Shown here piece after piece: positions 8,449 to 17,787 of a stretch of DNA of 64,000 nt. Every line of letters begins with the position of its first letter. The first letter of the stretch is position 1. Source of the stretch: JALZUE01 sp051251725 (lineage in GTDB: Bacteria; Pseudomonadota; Gammaproteobacteria; Enterobacterales; Alteromonadaceae); NCBI GenBank assembly GCA_051251725.1, contig JBPOFN010000009.1, positions 62,001-126,000 of the forward strand, given 5' to 3'. Both the position numbers and the translations under genes were made by a program. The notes below the pieces were generated by a model. That model saw only the letters and a list, made by a program, of their open reading frames with translations. It was not told where the DNA came from and searched no databases.

Positions 8449-9537
8449 ATGACAAAATCTGTGATTGAAAAAATTGCCCGTAAAGAACTTATCGATATGG
8501 TGCCATACCAATCGGCGCGCCGCTTACAAGCTGGCGGTGGTAATTTTGATAAAAAAACCTGGTTAAATGCTAATGAAGCATCAGGAAGTGGCGAGTATCA
8601 ACTGTCTGCCAGAAATATAAACCGCTACCCTGATTTTCAGCCTGAGAGTTTAATTAACGCTTATGCGAGTTATGCTGGGGTTGATAAGAAACAATTACTT
8701 GCTACTCGTGGTGCTGACGAAGGCATTGAATTAATTATTCGCACCTTCTGCCAAGCTTACCAAGACGACATTTTAATTTGTCCGCCAACTTATGGTATGT
8801 ACGCGATTAGCGCCGAAAACCATGGCGCTGGTGTTGTTAAAGTACCATTAATTGCCAGCCAATTAGACATCGACGGTATTTTACAATACCTAGGAAAAGT
8901 CAAAGTAGTCTTTTTGTGCTCGCCTGGTAACCCGACCGGTAACTTATTAAACCAAAAGCAGATAAAACAAGTTATTGAAGCTTTTGCCGATAGCGCTATG
9001 GTTGTTGTTGACGAAGCTTATATTGAGTTTAGCCCAGAGCAAACATCAGCCGGTTGGTTAGCACAATACCCGAATCTGATAGTATTAAGAACCTTATCTA
9101 AAGCTTTTGCATTAGCCGGTTTACGCTGCGGTTTCACTATCGCCAATAGCGATGTTATTGAGTTATTAGCAAAAGTTATTGCGCCTTACCCTGTACCTGC
9201 GCCAATTTCAGAACTTGCTAGCCAAGCTTTGAATGCTGATGGTTTAAAAGTGATGCGCTCGCGCGTGGTCGCAACTAATCAGTTAAAAGATGAATTTATC
9301 GCTTGGTTATTAGGCCAAACTTGGTGTGACGAAGTATTTGCTAGCGATGCTAACTTTGTGCTTTTTAGAACCTCATTAAAACAACAAATTTTTGATGCCT
9401 TGGTGGCCGATGATATTTTAATTCGCGACCAATCAAAACAACTACAACTTGATAACTGCTTACGTGTCAGTATTGGCTCAGCAGCAGAATTATCATTAGT
9501 AAAACAAACTATTGCTAACATGCTAGCAACTGCATAA
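8449..9537 (+). CDS. hisC: Histidinol-phosphate aminotransferase
   Basis: PLP-dependent aminotransferase (fold type I) that converts imidazole-acetol phosphate and glutamate to histidinol phosphate. The 362-residue chain has the N-terminal LNANEA substrate-binding segment, the SPGNPTGN loop, VVDEAYIEF with the PLP-contacting Asp/Tyr, and the Schiff-base lysine in TLSKAFALAGLRCG (near residue 220). Placed in the usual order between hisD and hisB, with short gaps of about 22 bp on both sides. Confidence 0.96.
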   Translation: MTKSVIEKIARKELIDMVPYQSARRLQAGGGNFDKKTWLNANEASGSGEYQLSARNINRYPDFQPESLINAYASYAGVDKKQLLATRGADEGIELIIRTFCQAYQDDILICPPTYGMYAISAENHGAGVVKVPLIASQLDIDGILQYLGKVKVVFLCSPGNPTGNLLNQKQIKQVIEAFADSAMVVVDEAYIEFSPEQTSAGWLAQYPNLIVLRTLSKAFALAGLRCGFTIANSDVIELLAKVIAPYPVPAPISELASQALNADGLKVMRSRVVATNQLKDEFIAWLLGQTWCDEVFASDANFVLFRTSLKQQIFDALVADDILIRDQSKQLQLDNCLRVSIGSAAELSLVKQTIANMLATA

Positions 9538-9559
9538 TAGTTAAGTTAAAGGAAAAAAA

Positions 9560-10630
9560 ATGTCTCAACAAAATATTCTTTTTATCGATCGCGACGGTAC
9601 ATTAATTGAAGAACCGATTAGCGACAAACAAGTCGATAGCTTGGAAAAATTGGTTTTTGAACCAAACGTTATTCCTGTTTTACTGAAGCTGCAAAGCAAA
9701 GGTTACCGATTAGTGATAGTGTCAAACCAAGACGGTTTAGGTACGATAAGCTACCCACAAGCAGATTTCGATTTACCGCAAAACAAAATGATGGATATGT
9801 TTTCATCACAAGGTGTTATTTTTGATGACGTTTTATTATGTCCTCACTTTGACGCAGACAATTGTTCATGCCGTAAGCCTAAATTAGGAATGGTAAGTGA
9901 CTACTTAAAAGCCGGCAAAGTAAACTTTGCTAACTCTTATGTGATTGGCGATCGTATTACTGATATTCAATTAGCTGAAAATATGGGCATTACCGGTATT
10001 CAGTATAATCGTGACACTTTAAATTGGAACGACATCGCTGAGCAATTATTGGTTAAGCCACGTAAAGCGAGTGTTACTCGGACAACAAAAGAAACTAACA
10101 TTAATATTTCAGTGAACTTAGACTCACCAAGCGGCACTAAAATTGAAACCGGCTTAGGCTTTTTCGATCATATGTTAGAGCAAATTTCAGCGCACGGCGG
10201 CTTTTCATTACAAGTGAATGTTGATGGTGATTACCACATTGACGAACATCACAGTGTTGAAGATACGGCACTTGCGTTAGGCCAAGCGTTAAAAGAAGCG
10301 TTAGGCGACAAACGCGGTATTGGCCGTTTTGGTTTTGTCTTGCCAATGGATGAATGTCGCGCTGAATGTTCAATCGACTTATCAGGTCGCCCATGGTTAG
10401 CTTTTGATGCTAACTTTACTGACGATCGTGTCGGCACTATGTCGACACAAATGGTTTCGCATTTTTTCCGTTCATTAGCAGATGCAATGGCAATTACCTT
10501 GCATTTATCAACTACCGAAGGCAATTGTCATCATCAAGTTGAAAGCTTATTTAAAGTATTTGGCCGTGCCCTTCGTCAAGCAATTGAAGTTAAAGGCGAT
10601 GTGTTACCGAGTACCAAGGGAGCTTTATAG
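9560..10630 (+). CDS. hisB: Bifunctional histidinol-phosphatase / imidazoleglycerol-phosphate dehydratase
   Basis: Fusion protein of 356 residues. The N-terminal HAD phosphatase domain (about 1-165) has the nucleophile motif FIDRDGTLIEEP, the zinc-site cysteines in CPHFDADNCSCRKPK, and GDRITDIQLAENMG. The C-terminal dehydratase domain (about 168-356) has the metal-binding histidine motifs DEHHSVEDTALALG and NCHHQVES. The fused form is typical of gammaproteobacteria. It catalyses two separate steps of histidine synthesis. The hisH gene starts 2 bp after its stop. Confidence 0.97.
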   Translation: MSQQNILFIDRDGTLIEEPISDKQVDSLEKLVFEPNVIPVLLKLQSKGYRLVIVSNQDGLGTISYPQADFDLPQNKMMDMFSSQGVIFDDVLLCPHFDADNCSCRKPKLGMVSDYLKAGKVNFANSYVIGDRITDIQLAENMGITGIQYNRDTLNWNDIAEQLLVKPRKASVTRTTKETNINISVNLDSPSGTKIETGLGFFDHMLEQISAHGGFSLQVNVDGDYHIDEHHSVEDTALALGQALKEALGDKRGIGRFGFVLPMDECRAECSIDLSGRPWLAFDANFTDDRVGTMSTQMVSHFFRSLADAMAITLHLSTTEGNCHHQVESLFKVFGRALRQAIEVKGDVLPSTKGAL

Positions 10631-10632
10631 TC

Positions 10633-11253
10633 ATGTCGGATAAAACCTTAAACGTTATTGTTGATACTGGCTGTGCTAATTTATCATCAGTGCAATTTGC
10701 CGTTGAACGCATTGGATTTAAGGCGTTAATTACCGATGATCTTGGCTTAATAAAATCAGCTGACAAGGTGATTTTACCCGGTGTTGGTAATGCCAAACAT
10801 GCGATGGCAAATATCCATCAAAAAGGGCTAGCGCCAACGTTACAAGGTTTAACTCAGCCAGTGTTAGGTTTTTGTTTAGGTATGCAGTTAATGACACAAA
10901 GTTCACACGAAGGTAACTTCACCGGTGAGCTAGAAGTGGTTGATTGTTTAAACCTCATTCCAACACAAGTGAAACCGCTTGAAGCCAATGGCTTACGTTT
11001 GCCTCACATGGGCTGGAACACCTTAACGTCAGTAATTGACCATCCGGTATTTGCTGGCATAAATAAAGGTGAATACTTTTATTTTGTCCACAGCTTTGCT
11101 GTCCCTGTTGGTGAACATACCGCAGCAACGTGTCAGTACGGTAGTGAGTTTTCAGCAGCTATCGCCAAAGACAACTTTATTGGTTGTCAATTTCATCCTG
11201 AGCGTTCAGGTACTGCTGGCAGTACTATTATTAAAAATTTTTTGGAAATGTAA
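10633..11253 (+). CDS. hisH: Imidazole glycerol phosphate synthase, glutaminase subunit
   Basis: Class I glutamine amidotransferase that supplies ammonia to HisF. The catalytic cysteine is in VLGFCLGMQLM (near residue 82), and the His-Glu pair is in FHPERSG near residue 188. Length 206 residues is slightly above the family norm. HisH works only as a complex with HisF, yet hisF here is encoded 6.5 kb away, beyond a terminator and an opposite-strand cassette, so the two subunits are not made from one simple transcript. Confidence 0.97.
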   Translation: MSDKTLNVIVDTGCANLSSVQFAVERIGFKALITDDLGLIKSADKVILPGVGNAKHAMANIHQKGLAPTLQGLTQPVLGFCLGMQLMTQSSHEGNFTGELEVVDCLNLIPTQVKPLEANGLRLPHMGWNTLTSVIDHPVFAGINKGEYFYFVHSFAVPVGEHTAATCQYGSEFSAAIAKDNFIGCQFHPERSGTAGSTIIKNFLEM

Positions 11254-11280
11254 CATGAGCTATAACAGAGGCTACGCATT

Positions 11281-12018
11281 ATGATGATCCCAGCAATTGA
11301 CCTAATTGACGGTCAAGTTGTTCGCCTTTATCAAGGTGATTACGAGCAAAAGACCAATTACGTATATACTGCGAAAGAACGTCAAAATTTATACGCAGCG
11401 GCGGGTGCAACTGTTATGCATTTCGTTGATTTAGACGGTGCTAAAGACTCAACTAAACGTCAATTAACCTTACTTAAAACCCTAGTAAATCACGACACTA
11501 TGATCATTCAAGTGGGCGGTGGTGTACGTTGCAAAGAAGACGTTGAGCAATTATTAGCCGTTGGCGCTGATCGTGTAGTGATTGGCTCTTTAGCAATTAA
11601 ACAACCTGAATTAGTTGCTGCATGGTTAAAGGAATTTGGCGGTGAAAAAATTGTTTTAGCCCTTGATGTAAAAATTGACGAAAACGGTAATAAAACGCTG
11701 CCAACCCACGGCTGGATCAAAGACAGCGGCGTGAATTTAGAAGAGCTGTTAGAGCATTATCAAGACGCTGGTTTAAAACACGTACTTTGTACTGATATCA
11801 GTAAAGATGGGACTTTATCTGGCTCAAACGTTGGCATGTATACCGAACTTTGTGCGCAATACCCACAACTTGATTGGCAAGCTTCTGGCGGTATTGGTAG
11901 CTTAGCTGATGTTAAAGCGCTTATTCCAACGGGTGTTAGCGGCGTAATTTTAGGCCGTTCATTACTTGAAGGTAAATTTACCTTAGAAGAAGCCATTGCC
12001 TGCTGGCCAACCGCATAG
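11281..12018 (+). CDS. hisA: Phosphoribosylformimino-5-aminoimidazole carboxamide ribotide isomerase
   Basis: TIM-barrel isomerase of 245 residues that acts between HisI/E and HisHF. The two half-barrel phosphate-binding motifs are visible: IQVGGGVR near residue 77 and ASGGIGSL near residue 200; the catalytic aspartates lie in IPAIDLIDG (D8) and VLCTDISKDGT. Two tandem ATG codons occur at 11281 and 11284; an AGAGG ribosome site upstream suits either. It is the last gene before the terminator at 12082, so this transcript ends with hisA rather than hisF-hisI. Confidence 0.97.
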   Translation: MMIPAIDLIDGQVVRLYQGDYEQKTNYVYTAKERQNLYAAAGATVMHFVDLDGAKDSTKRQLTLLKTLVNHDTMIIQVGGGVRCKEDVEQLLAVGADRVVIGSLAIKQPELVAAWLKEFGGEKIVLALDVKIDENGNKTLPTHGWIKDSGVNLEELLEHYQDAGLKHVLCTDISKDGTLSGSNVGMYTELCAQYPQLDWQASGGIGSLADVKALIPTGVSGVILGRSLLEGKFTLEEAIACWPTA

Positions 12019-12081
12019 TTTATTCGTTTAACCTTTTGAGCGATTAAATAGCAAGCTAATAATGCCTGTCAATAAAATAAC

Positions 12082-12119
12082 AAAAAGCCGTTTTCAAGTT
12101 AATTGAAAACGGCTTTTTT
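12082..12119. terminator. Bidirectional terminator after hisA
   Basis: A perfect 16-bp stem (AAAAAGCCGTTTTCAA with its complement at 12104-12119) and a 6-nt loop, with A runs on one side and T runs on the other. It can stop the his transcript arriving from the left and the cassette transcript arriving from the right. Confidence 0.92.
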
Positions 12120-12280
12120 ATTCCCGATAAAAACCAAGTACCTGCATCGATGCTGGCAACGCAGATAAACGCTAAAATAGCATTATTGAGTAAAATAGCT
12201 TAAACCGAGTTCAAGTTATTAACTGTCTGATCCTGAAATGTGTCAACCCATACTAGCGGCTGGTCATGCCCTTTTAGCGG

Positions 12281-14437
12281 TTATTTTTTTAAATGCTCGA
12301 CTAATTTATCAAAAGCTAACGGTCTGCTAAATAAATAACCCTGTGCAGAGTCACAATTATTTTCACTTAAAAATGATTGTTGCTCCTTAGTTTCAACACC
12401 TTCAGCCACAACAGATAAACGTAATTGATGTGCCATGGCAATGATCGCTTTCACAATCGCTTTATCATTATTATCAGTGACAATATCATGGATAAATGAA
12501 CGGTCAATTTTAAGGGAATCAATCGGTAATTTTTTCAAATAAGCTAAAGAGCTATAACCCGTGCCAAAATCATCAATGGCGACCGATAAACCTAAATCGC
12601 GTAATAAAGTTAGCAACTTATACATTTCATCAAAATCACTGATCAGACTGCCTTCGGTTATTTCAACTTCAATTAAAGCAGGATCAACTTTAGCCACTTT
12701 GACGCTATTTTTAATAAAACTCAGTAAAGCATTATCTTGCACCTGTAACGGGGAAAGGTTAATTGAGAGTTTAATGGCCATGCCTTGTAGCTCGAGCTGC
12801 TTTAAATATTTAACTGCAGCATCAAAGACCCATTTACCTAAATCAACAATAAAGCCACTTTGCTCGGCAATATCAATAAAATCTGACGGCATAACCATGC
12901 CATAGCCCGGGCGCTCCCAGCGAATTAACACTTCCGCTTTTTCAATAGTTTGGCTTTTTAAATTTAAAATCGGCTGAAAAACTAAACTAAACTCGTTATT
13001 AACAATCGCTTTACGCAGGCCATTTTCAAAGCCAATACGCTTAGATGAGTCTTCTTGCATTTTTTGTGAATAAAACTGAATACCACTCTTTTGATTAAAA
13101 CTGCCGTTATAAGCACTAAAATCAGCGAATTTCACTAATTCTTCAGGGCTGGAACTATCATAAGGGGAAAAGGTTCCGCCGACAGAAATATCAATATTAT
13201 AGGCTTCACCAGCTTGTGTATAAAAAGATAAATGCGCAGCAGAAAAAAGATGATTACCTAATAATCGACCTTCTTCAACGCTATTGGTTTGTTGAAAAAC
13301 AATGGCAAATTCATCACCGCCGATACGGGCGATAAAATCGTTACTTTTCAAAAGCCCTTTGCAGCGTAAACTAAACTCAAATAATAATTTATCCCCTTCT
13401 CCATGACCATAAAATTCATTAATTTGTTTAAAGTTTTTGATATCGATATATAACAATAGAAATGACGACTGCGCGGCAATACTTTGCTCTAAATACTGCC
13501 AAAAAGCATAGCGGTTCGGTAAGTTGGTGAGCAGATCTTGCTGCGTTAATTTTTCATTACGCTGTAATAAATATTTTTCACGGCTGATGTCGTTAATAAA
13601 CAAGATCCAATGTTTAATATTATTGTAACTGTCTTTGGCAGGATAAATGGCAACCTTTAACCACTTGAGGGTATTCGGCGGTTTCATCCAACATAATTCG
13701 CCACTCCAACTACTGCCCATCTCAGTAATTCTTTCGTATTCTGGTAGCTGAGACTCCATTAAATTTAAAATAATATTAACCGGACTTTGAATGGTATGCG
13801 TATGGACATCAACATGATCAAATATTTTCAATACCGCCGGATTATCAATCAATGATTTAAAGTTGGCATCAACAACAATTACCCCAAAATTAGCGTTTTC
13901 TATCGCTGACAATATTGGCGAGAGTAAGTCATCGATGGAATCAGGGGTATTTAATAGTGTTAATAATCGATGCTGTAAATAATCATACTGCTCTTGCAGT
14001 TTGTCATTCGCTAGCATCATTTCTCGTGCGGCTTGTAGGGTATTTTGTTTATGCACAAAAGCTTCAGACTGGTTAATAATAATTAATAAATGCAGATTGT
14101 TATTATTAACAGCAATGGCCTCAAGATGCAGATACTTTTTATTATCAACATTATATTCTTCGGTCCAAAAACCTGATGATAATTTCCCATTACTATTGTT
14201 TTGCCAAACGTTTTTCGCGTCAATGAGAAAGTCTTGTAAAAAATAGCTTTCATCGGTCAAGGTAAAAGCTTGACCGAGCTGGGCATGTGGCATGATTTTA
14301 TTGACCCAGTCGCTTTCACCAGCAGCTAACGTTAAGGTCAGCGAGTCTACATCATCACAAATAAATACCGCTTGTTTCATTGCCGTTAGCGCATCAAAAG
14401 CAATGTGATGATTTGCTGTGTTAAGACTATTACTCAT
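12281..14437 (-). CDS. GGDEF-EAL cyclic-di-GMP enzyme with PAS-like region
   Basis: A 718-residue cytoplasmic protein. Residues up to about 165 form an unrecognised sensor region ending in a helix, about 170-290 look PAS-like, about 300-460 are a GGDEF domain with intact ARIGGDEFAIVF, and about 470-715 are an EAL domain. The EAL signature reads EVLIRW, but the other catalytic residues are present (NLSPLQV, EVEITEG, DDFGTGYSSL, LKIDRSF, AEGVET, QGYLFSRP), so phosphodiesterase activity is likely. The usual RxxD inhibition site before GGDEF reads KSND. No membrane segment is seen, so localisation may depend on a partner. It is the last gene of the four-gene cassette, 35 bp after the GTPase gene. 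Confidence 0.9.
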   Translation of the reverse strand: MSNSLNTANHHIAFDALTAMKQAVFICDDVDSLTLTLAAGESDWVNKIMPHAQLGQAFTLTDESYFLQDFLIDAKNVWQNNSNGKLSSGFWTEEYNVDNKKYLHLEAIAVNNNNLHLLIIINQSEAFVHKQNTLQAAREMMLANDKLQEQYDYLQHRLLTLLNTPDSIDDLLSPILSAIENANFGVIVVDANFKSLIDNPAVLKIFDHVDVHTHTIQSPVNIILNLMESQLPEYERITEMGSSWSGELCWMKPPNTLKWLKVAIYPAKDSYNNIKHWILFINDISREKYLLQRNEKLTQQDLLTNLPNRYAFWQYLEQSIAAQSSFLLLYIDIKNFKQINEFYGHGEGDKLLFEFSLRCKGLLKSNDFIARIGGDEFAIVFQQTNSVEEGRLLGNHLFSAAHLSFYTQAGEAYNIDISVGGTFSPYDSSSPEELVKFADFSAYNGSFNQKSGIQFYSQKMQEDSSKRIGFENGLRKAIVNNEFSLVFQPILNLKSQTIEKAEVLIRWERPGYGMVMPSDFIDIAEQSGFIVDLGKWVFDAAVKYLKQLELQGMAIKLSINLSPLQVQDNALLSFIKNSVKVAKVDPALIEVEITEGSLISDFDEMYKLLTLLRDLGLSVAIDDFGTGYSSLAYLKKLPIDSLKIDRSFIHDIVTDNNDKAIVKAIIAMAHQLRLSVVAEGVETKEQQSFLSENNCDSAQGYLFSRPLAFDKLVEHLKK

Positions 14438-14472
14438 AATTTATTCCATTGCTCACTTATTTCAGTAATAAT

Positions 14473-14958
14473 TTATTTCACTAATAAGTCGGCAAGTGCG
14501 ATAAACATTTCTTCCACTTGCTCACCAGTTTTTGCACTCGTTTGAAAACACAGCTCAAATAAACGTTGTTGTTCAATATTGTCATTGAGTGAAAACCTCT
14601 CGTTTAAATCACTTTTATTGATCGCTAAAATAATCGGGCACTCAATCAGGCTTTTTACTGCACTATATATTTCATAACCTTCAATAAAAGATTGCTTACG
14701 GGTTTTATCAACAACAATGATCACGCCAGAAGCGCCACGTAAATAACGAGGATTAAAGGCAGAATATTGATCGACACCTTCAATATCCCATAACAAAAAC
14801 TGCACTGAATTGTTCGCCGTTTCGATAATTTTTTTATCTATTTTCACCCCGAGTGAGGTCAGGTATTTATCATCAAAAATACCTGATACGTATTGTCGTA
14901 CCAAACTGGTTTTGCCAACGCCTGTGGCTCCCAATAAACATATTTTCTTTTGGATCAT
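14473..14958 (-). CDS. Rab/MglA-like small GTPase
   Basis: A 161-residue Ras-superfamily GTPase without extra domains. G1 is GATGVGKT (residues 10-17), the switch I region reads YLTSLGVKI, G3 is WDIEG (57-61), G4 is NKSD and G5 is TSAK. The residue after DxxG, normally the catalytic glutamine in Ras/Rab proteins, is valine here, and the switch I threonine appears replaced by serine, so intrinsic hydrolysis is probably slow and a partner may be needed. No lipid-modification tail. The gene lies 22 bp after the OmpA-domain gene and 35 bp before the GGDEF-EAL gene. Bacterial relatives such as MglA control polarity; the role here is unknown. Confidence 0.9.
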   Translation of the reverse strand: MIQKKICLLGATGVGKTSLVRQYVSGIFDDKYLTSLGVKIDKKIIETANNSVQFLLWDIEGVDQYSAFNPRYLRGASGVIIVVDKTRKQSFIEGYEIYSAVKSLIECPIILAINKSDLNERFSLNDNIEQQRLFELCFQTSAKTGEQVEEMFIALADLLVK

Positions 14959-14980
14959 TTAACAACAGTCTCAGTAATTA

Positions 14981-16777
14981 TCATTTTTTAATTTGTTTAT
15001 CACTAACATCAACATAAACCACATTGAATAACACCTTGCGGGTTTCAAGGTCTTCGTTTGCTGAAATATCAGCCAATGTCATGGTGCCAATATTGGCGGT
15101 ATATAAATTTTTAGTATCCAAACCAAAATCAAGTAAGTGTTTTTTAACATTTAAAGCGCGGGCTAAGCTCAACTTATCATTAATATATTGATTGCCTTTA
15201 CTATCACTTGTACCGATCAGTATTAACGCCAAACGGTAACCTAATGGTTCAGCCAGCTGTTTTAAGGCTTGAAAGGTAACGCCAATGTCAGAAATTTCAT
15301 CAACCATCTGCGGTGTCACTTGGCTGGAACCAACCTCAAAATTTAATTGCTTTAAGCTAAATTCAGCTAACGATAAAAAAAACAACGACTTTTGCTGTTC
15401 AAGATTATTAGCGGTTAAAGTATCAAACGCATAAATGTATTGAATTTGAGCGAGATCAATCGACTTAGTGGGCAGCATAGCAACTGCACTTAGCTGCTCT
15501 AATAACGGCTGTTTATCCGCAATAGCAAGCTGCCCAGTAAGCACTAATTGCTGCTTGTTCCAATGGTAACCAAGCGCCGGATACTGCTGTAAAGCTGCCT
15601 CGACGCGGGCGTTAATTAAGGTCGGTTCTGTCGAATAAAACAAATGTTCCGTCAGCTTGAGCTTGTTCGATTCAATACCCTGTTGCGCTAACCATTGTGT
15701 TACTTTGACGGTATTAGGATCGCGGATCACATCTAACTGTATGTTTTGCGCCCAATCAACAGCCAATGACTGAATAACATAACCTGGCTCTTGATTTAAG
15801 GTATTAATTTTCTGTGACAATTGCGCGCTTTGCCAAAGACAAGTAAGCCAATAAAATAAACCGCCGCCAACCACTGATAATAATATCCACGCTAACCATG
15901 GCCGCTTCTTGCGTTTTATTTCTGGCTCTTTTTCTTCTGATAACAAACAGTTACGCAGTTGATTACCCGCCGCTTCAAAAACTTCAACATCACCGGAAAA
16001 ATTACGCATCTCATCATCATAAAGCAGATGGATTTGCTCAAGGGTTAATTGCATTTTATCTAATAAGCGATGCGGAGAATTGCCGGTAACCGCGAGCACT
16101 ATCATGGCATGAGGACCGGGCTTTATTAATAAGCTGAAGTTATCAGTTCGAATGGTTTGCAGCTGCTCTTCATTTTCATCTCGCTGCACTAACGAGTCAG
16201 CAATAAAATCATTAATCGCCGTTAACATCGAAGAGATAAGATCAACATCAGAATGACCAAATTGATTATGATCCACTGATTTTAATAAAATGCCGGTTTC
16301 ACGGTGAATAAGCAGGATATGTTCAACACGATAAACAAAAGTTTGTGACGCGACATATTGTGCAAAAGACACACCGGCTTGACGGGCTTTTAAGCGCCAC
16401 TTTAAGCCTTTGTAGGTCAAGCTGTTTTCTAATAGTTGATTAGTTTTTTCAATAAAATCGCTTAAGAAAGCTTTTACCGATTTACGCACTAATCCGCCAA
16501 CCAGCGGATAAAGCGAGCTGATCAACTTATCACTACTACCAGAAACTGACGCTTGCACCGAACGCTCAACAATCGGCTGCAAGATATTATCAATCGCTTT
16601 ATCTTGTTTATTACGATCGTATAAAGCTTCTGCAACAACATCTTTCACTATGTCACGCGATTGATTTTTTACCTGTTCGGTCACTAAGTGATAATTTTTA
16701 CCTAGCAGTATTTCTCTCAATTCAGTGAGTTGTTGTTCATCAAGCGCGGTAGTGGATGATGAGTTTTTTTCGGTCAT
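14981..16777 (-). CDS. Membrane protein: roadblock/longin-like region, TM helix, OmpA domain
   Basis: A 598-residue protein with an unusual layout. Residues 1-130 are helical. Residues about 130-270, containing YRVEHILLIHRETGILLKS and ISSMLTAINDFIADSL, look like a roadblock/longin-type alpha-beta domain, the kind that often partners small GTPases (inference from pattern). A basic stretch (EIKRKKRP) precedes one transmembrane helix at about 293-315. The rest would be periplasmic: a possible BON-like region at about 375-430, then an OmpA-like peptidoglycan-binding domain from about 470. The protein could thus link a cytoplasmic GTPase to the cell wall. Its start overlaps the stop of the coiled-coil gene by one base (TAATG). 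Confidence 0.85.
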   Translation of the reverse strand: MTEKNSSSTTALDEQQLTELREILLGKNYHLVTEQVKNQSRDIVKDVVAEALYDRNKQDKAIDNILQPIVERSVQASVSGSSDKLISSLYPLVGGLVRKSVKAFLSDFIEKTNQLLENSLTYKGLKWRLKARQAGVSFAQYVASQTFVYRVEHILLIHRETGILLKSVDHNQFGHSDVDLISSMLTAINDFIADSLVQRDENEEQLQTIRTDNFSLLIKPGPHAMIVLAVTGNSPHRLLDKMQLTLEQIHLLYDDEMRNFSGDVEVFEAAGNQLRNCLLSEEKEPEIKRKKRPWLAWILLSVVGGGLFYWLTCLWQSAQLSQKINTLNQEPGYVIQSLAVDWAQNIQLDVIRDPNTVKVTQWLAQQGIESNKLKLTEHLFYSTEPTLINARVEAALQQYPALGYHWNKQQLVLTGQLAIADKQPLLEQLSAVAMLPTKSIDLAQIQYIYAFDTLTANNLEQQKSLFFLSLAEFSLKQLNFEVGSSQVTPQMVDEISDIGVTFQALKQLAEPLGYRLALILIGTSDSKGNQYINDKLSLARALNVKKHLLDFGLDTKNLYTANIGTMTLADISANEDLETRKVLFNVVYVDVSDKQIKK

Positions 16778-17301
16778 TACAACTCATCGTCTTCTAAATT
16801 TGTGGCCATGGTCGCTAATAATTTAGCTAAGGTTTTTCTATCAGTTTTAGAAGAATGTAATTCGAGGGAAACTTTATCAAGCTCTTGTTTTAATGCTTCA
16901 AGCTGTAAAGAGAAGTTATGTGATAATTGCTGTGCTTCTTTATCAAGTTCACCATTTAAGGTTTCAATATTTTTTTCAGTGGTGGTAGCAAAAATTTCAT
17001 GCTCTGAGGCAAGACTGGCTAGATTTTTAGTGATTGCTGCACTTTTTTCATCATGCTGGCTATCAACATATTGCACTTTTTCTTCAATCTGGGTCAGTGA
17101 TTTATCAATACTTTCATGCATATTTTGCAGCTGTTCCGCAAAATCATACTTTAAAGATGATAACCCTTGATCGAGCGAGGTTTGTAAATTCGATAATTTT
17201 TGCTCTAACGTATTTTGCGCTTCACCAAATAAAATATTTCTAACCGTCGCTAACTCTTCAGTTGCTGATAAGGTAATTTTTTCTTTAGTTTCGTTCTTCA
17301 T
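16777..17301 (-). CDS. Coiled-coil protein, first gene of the GTPase cassette
   Basis: A 174-residue, acidic, soluble protein with almost continuous heptad-like spacing of Leu/Ile from about residue 25 to the end, so a long coiled coil. The opening (ATEELATVRNILFGEAQNTLEQ) resembles the opening of the OmpA-domain partner (QQLTELREILLGKNYHLVTE), as if both carried the same short N-terminal element. No known family recognised. It has a good AGAAGGA ribosome site, and a possible -10 (TATACT, 17328-17333 on the minus strand) lies upstream with a weak -35. It overlaps the next gene by one base. Confidence 0.75.
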   Translation of the reverse strand: MKNETKEKITLSATEELATVRNILFGEAQNTLEQKLSNLQTSLDQGLSSLKYDFAEQLQNMHESIDKSLTQIEEKVQYVDSQHDEKSAAITKNLASLASEHEIFATTTEKNIETLNGELDKEAQQLSHNFSLQLEALKQELDKVSLELHSSKTDRKTLAKLLATMATNLEDDEL

Positions 17302-17787
17302 TTATTAAAAGTCCTTCTAATAAAGTGAGTATATGCACTTTTGCCTGTATTTTAATATAGGTTAACAAGGCTTTTAGTGCAAAAGCTATTTAACTTTTGT
17401 CCAATAAAAACACATAGATAACTGAAGATTTTTAAAAAGCTATGGCAAACTAAGATTTATTCGCAATTCATAAAATATGCCTCAACAATAACTAAAAGTA
17501 ATAAAATAACAAAAAGCTAAATAGCGCTGACTTAAATTAATAACATATCGCTGAAATCATGCATTATCAATGACGGATTAAACTACAAATTATTAGCGAA
17601 AAAATATATACTTCGCCTATTAATGCGGGTTCTTTTTTATTGCCTATTTATCATCCAATTATCAAGTACTGATAGTTCAAAAGATAGTGATAATAAATTC
17701 ATAAAATTTACCCGTACAAAGCTCAACGCATTAACAACATAATAGGTAACTTTTAATGTTACAAATACCGCAATACGAGGTTAAACC
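17302..17787. promoter_or_regulatory. Divergent region between the GTPase cassette and hisF
   Basis: This AT-rich 486-bp gap must hold promoters in both directions. On the minus strand a -10-like TATACT occurs at 17328-17333. On the plus strand a 12-codon frame (17756-17794, MLQIPQYEVKPC) has its own AGGT ribosome site and overlaps the hisF start out of frame. I see no His-codon run and no terminator hairpin, so hisFI is not controlled by a his-type attenuator here. Confidence 0.4.

Noticed and set aside
12019..17787. Mobile element as cause of the his split
   Set aside because: No transposase, integrase, tRNA or flanking repeats were visible, and base composition looks like the surroundings.
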